This document shows, piece after piece, positions 7,727-8,921 of a DNA stretch of 8,921 nucleotides (its first letter is position 1; each line of letters starts with the position of its first letter). The translations under genes were made by a program, and so were the position numbers. Source of the DNA: UBA8337 sp965658615 (GTDB taxonomy: Bacteria; Pseudomonadota; Alphaproteobacteria; RS24); assembly GCA_965658615.1 (NCBI GenBank), contig CBFHSX010000056.1, forward strand, positions 1 through 8,921, in the 5' to 3' direction. The notes under the pieces were generated by a model. That model was not told where the DNA came from and made no database searches. It worked only from the letters and a program-made list of their open reading frames with translations.

Positions 7727-8921
7727 ATGAACCACGAGGTCATGAATATTTTCAATCCGCAGGCCAATCAGCAGGCCTTCGATCAAATTCGCATTTCGAT
7801 TGCCAGCCCGGAGAAAATTCTCTCCTGGTCCTATGGTGAAATCAAGAAGCCGGAAACGATCAATTACCGTACCTTCAAGCCGGAGCGGGACGGCCTGTTC
7901 TGCGCCCGTATCTTTGGCCCGATCAAAGATTATGAATGCTTGTGCGGCAAATATAAGCGGATGAAGTTTAAAGGCGTCATCTGCGAAAAATGCGGTGTTG
8001 AAGTGACGCTGACCAAAGTGCGCCGCGAGCGCATGGGGCATATTGAACTGGCCGCGCCGGTCGCGCATATCTGGTTCCTGAAATCGCTGCCGAGCCGAAT
8101 CGGTCTGCTGCTGGACATGACGCTGAAAGACCTTGAGCGTGTGCTTTATTTCGAACATTTCATCGTGCTCGACCCGATGCTGTCGCCGCTTGAAAAAGGG
8201 CAATTATTGACGGAAGAAGAATATTTCGACGCGCAGGATGAGTATGGCGAGGATAATTTCGTCGCCGGTATCGGTGCCGAAGCTGTGCGCGCCATGCTGG
8301 AAGAGCTCGACCTTGAAGAGCTGCGCGAAGAATTGCGCGTCGGCATTGCCGAAGCAACAACCGAGCTGAAGCCGAAGAAACTGGCCAAGCGCTTGAAAGT
8401 GGTTGAGGCGTTTTTGCGCTCGGGCAGCCGTCCCGAGTGGATGATCCTCAATGTTGTGCCGGTCATTCCGCCGGAATTGCGCCCGCTCGTGCCATTGGAT
8501 GGCGGTCGGTTTGCGACCTCGGATTTGAACGATTTGTATCGCCGCGTCATCAACCGGAATAATCGTCTGAAGCGCCTTATCGAATTGCGCGCGCCGGATA
8601 TTATCGTCCGCAATGAAAAGCGTATGCTGCAGGAATCGGTTGATGCGCTGTTTGACAATGGCCGTCGCGGCCGCGTCATTACGGGCGGCAATAAGCGCCC
8701 GCTAAAGTCGCTGTCTGACATGCTGAAAGGCAAGCAGGGCCGTTTCCGCCAAAACCTGCTCGGTAAGCGCGTCGACTATTCCGGTCGTTCAGTTATCGTG
8801 GTTGGCCCGGAGCTGAAACTGCACCAATGCGGTCTGCCGAAGAAAATGGCGTTGGAACTGTTCAAGCCGTTTATCTATTCGCGTCTGGAGGCCAAAGGCC
8901 TGTCCTCGACAGTTAAGCAAT
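7727..8921 (+). CDS. rpoC: DNA-directed RNA polymerase subunit beta', N-terminal part (partial)
   Basis: The first 398 codons and one base are present; the gene continues past the right edge. The ATG at 7727 follows AGGAG (7715-7719) at spacing 7 and gives MNHEVMNIFNPQ, the common alphaproteobacterial start. A second ATG at 7742 is less likely. The N-terminal zinc-binding domain is complete, with C71, C73, C86 and C89 (CLCGKY and CEKCGVEV), equivalent to E. coli C70/C72/C85/C88. The clamp helices that bind sigma factor and NusG are at about 264-310 (NDLYRRVINRNNRLKRL). They are followed by the segment GRFRQNLLGKRVDYSGRSV, near switch 2. The catalytic NADFDGD aspartates lie beyond the window. 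Beta' and beta together make the catalytic core of RNA polymerase. The gene is co-transcribed with rpoB. Confidence 0.99.
   Translation, partial: MNHEVMNIFNPQANQQAFDQIRISIASPEKILSWSYGEIKKPETINYRTFKPERDGLFCARIFGPIKDYECLCGKYKRMKFKGVICEKCGVEVTLTKVRRERMGHIELAAPVAHIWFLKSLPSRIGLLLDMTLKDLERVLYFEHFIVLDPMLSPLEKGQLLTEEEYFDAQDEYGEDNFVAGIGAEAVRAMLEELDLEELREELRVGIAEATTELKPKKLAKRLKVVEAFLRSGSRPEWMILNVVPVIPPELRPLVPLDGGRFATSDLNDLYRRVINRNNRLKRLIELRAPDIIVRNEKRMLQESVDALFDNGRRGRVITGGNKRPLKSLSDMLKGKQGRFRQNLLGKRVDYSGRSVIVVGPELKLHQCGLPKKMALELFKPFIYSRLEAKGLSSTVKQ

Overview
This window is a conserved translation/transcription housekeeping block, all on the + strand: the 3' end of tuf, trnW (tRNA-Trp), secE, nusG, rplK, rplA, an approximately 290-nt L10 leader, rplJ, rplL, rpoB, and the 5' third of rpoC. 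The proteins look alphaproteobacterial. The clues are the EF-Tu C-terminus ending in VVAAIIE, the opening of RpoB (AGRKRIRRSFGRIP), its length of 1365 residues, the RpoC start MNHEVMNIFNPQ, and the tuf-trnW-secE-nusG order. Base composition is moderately GC-rich. I cannot place it below class with confidence.

Layout: 1-114 is the end of tuf, followed after 9 nt by trnW (124-199). A 75-nt spacer leads to secE and nusG, which are separated by one base. An 88-nt spacer with a bulged stem-loop (candidate L1 autoregulatory site) precedes rplK and rplA, which overlap by one base. The 290-nt gap before rplJ holds a densely structured leader. It contains a core that I recognise as the L10-leader type, several further hairpins, then a Shine-Dalgarno and a GTG start. 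rplL follows closely. A 159-nt spacer with a strong 12-bp hairpin separates rplL from rpoB, and rpoC follows rpoB after 30 nt. rpoC runs off the right edge before its catalytic NADFDGD motif.

Together the genes supply the ribosome's factor-binding stalk (L11, L10, L7/L12), the L1 stalk, an elongation factor and a tRNA, a translocon subunit (SecE), a transcription elongation factor that links RNA polymerase to ribosomes (NusG), and the two large RNA polymerase subunits. No mobile element, CRISPR array, defence gene, phage gene or unrecognised protein is visible. I see no new protein system. What deserves a second look is RNA structure in the intergenic regions, which probably sets the ratio of L1/L11, L10/L12 and beta/beta' synthesis. 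All pairings were found by eye and not by a folding program.
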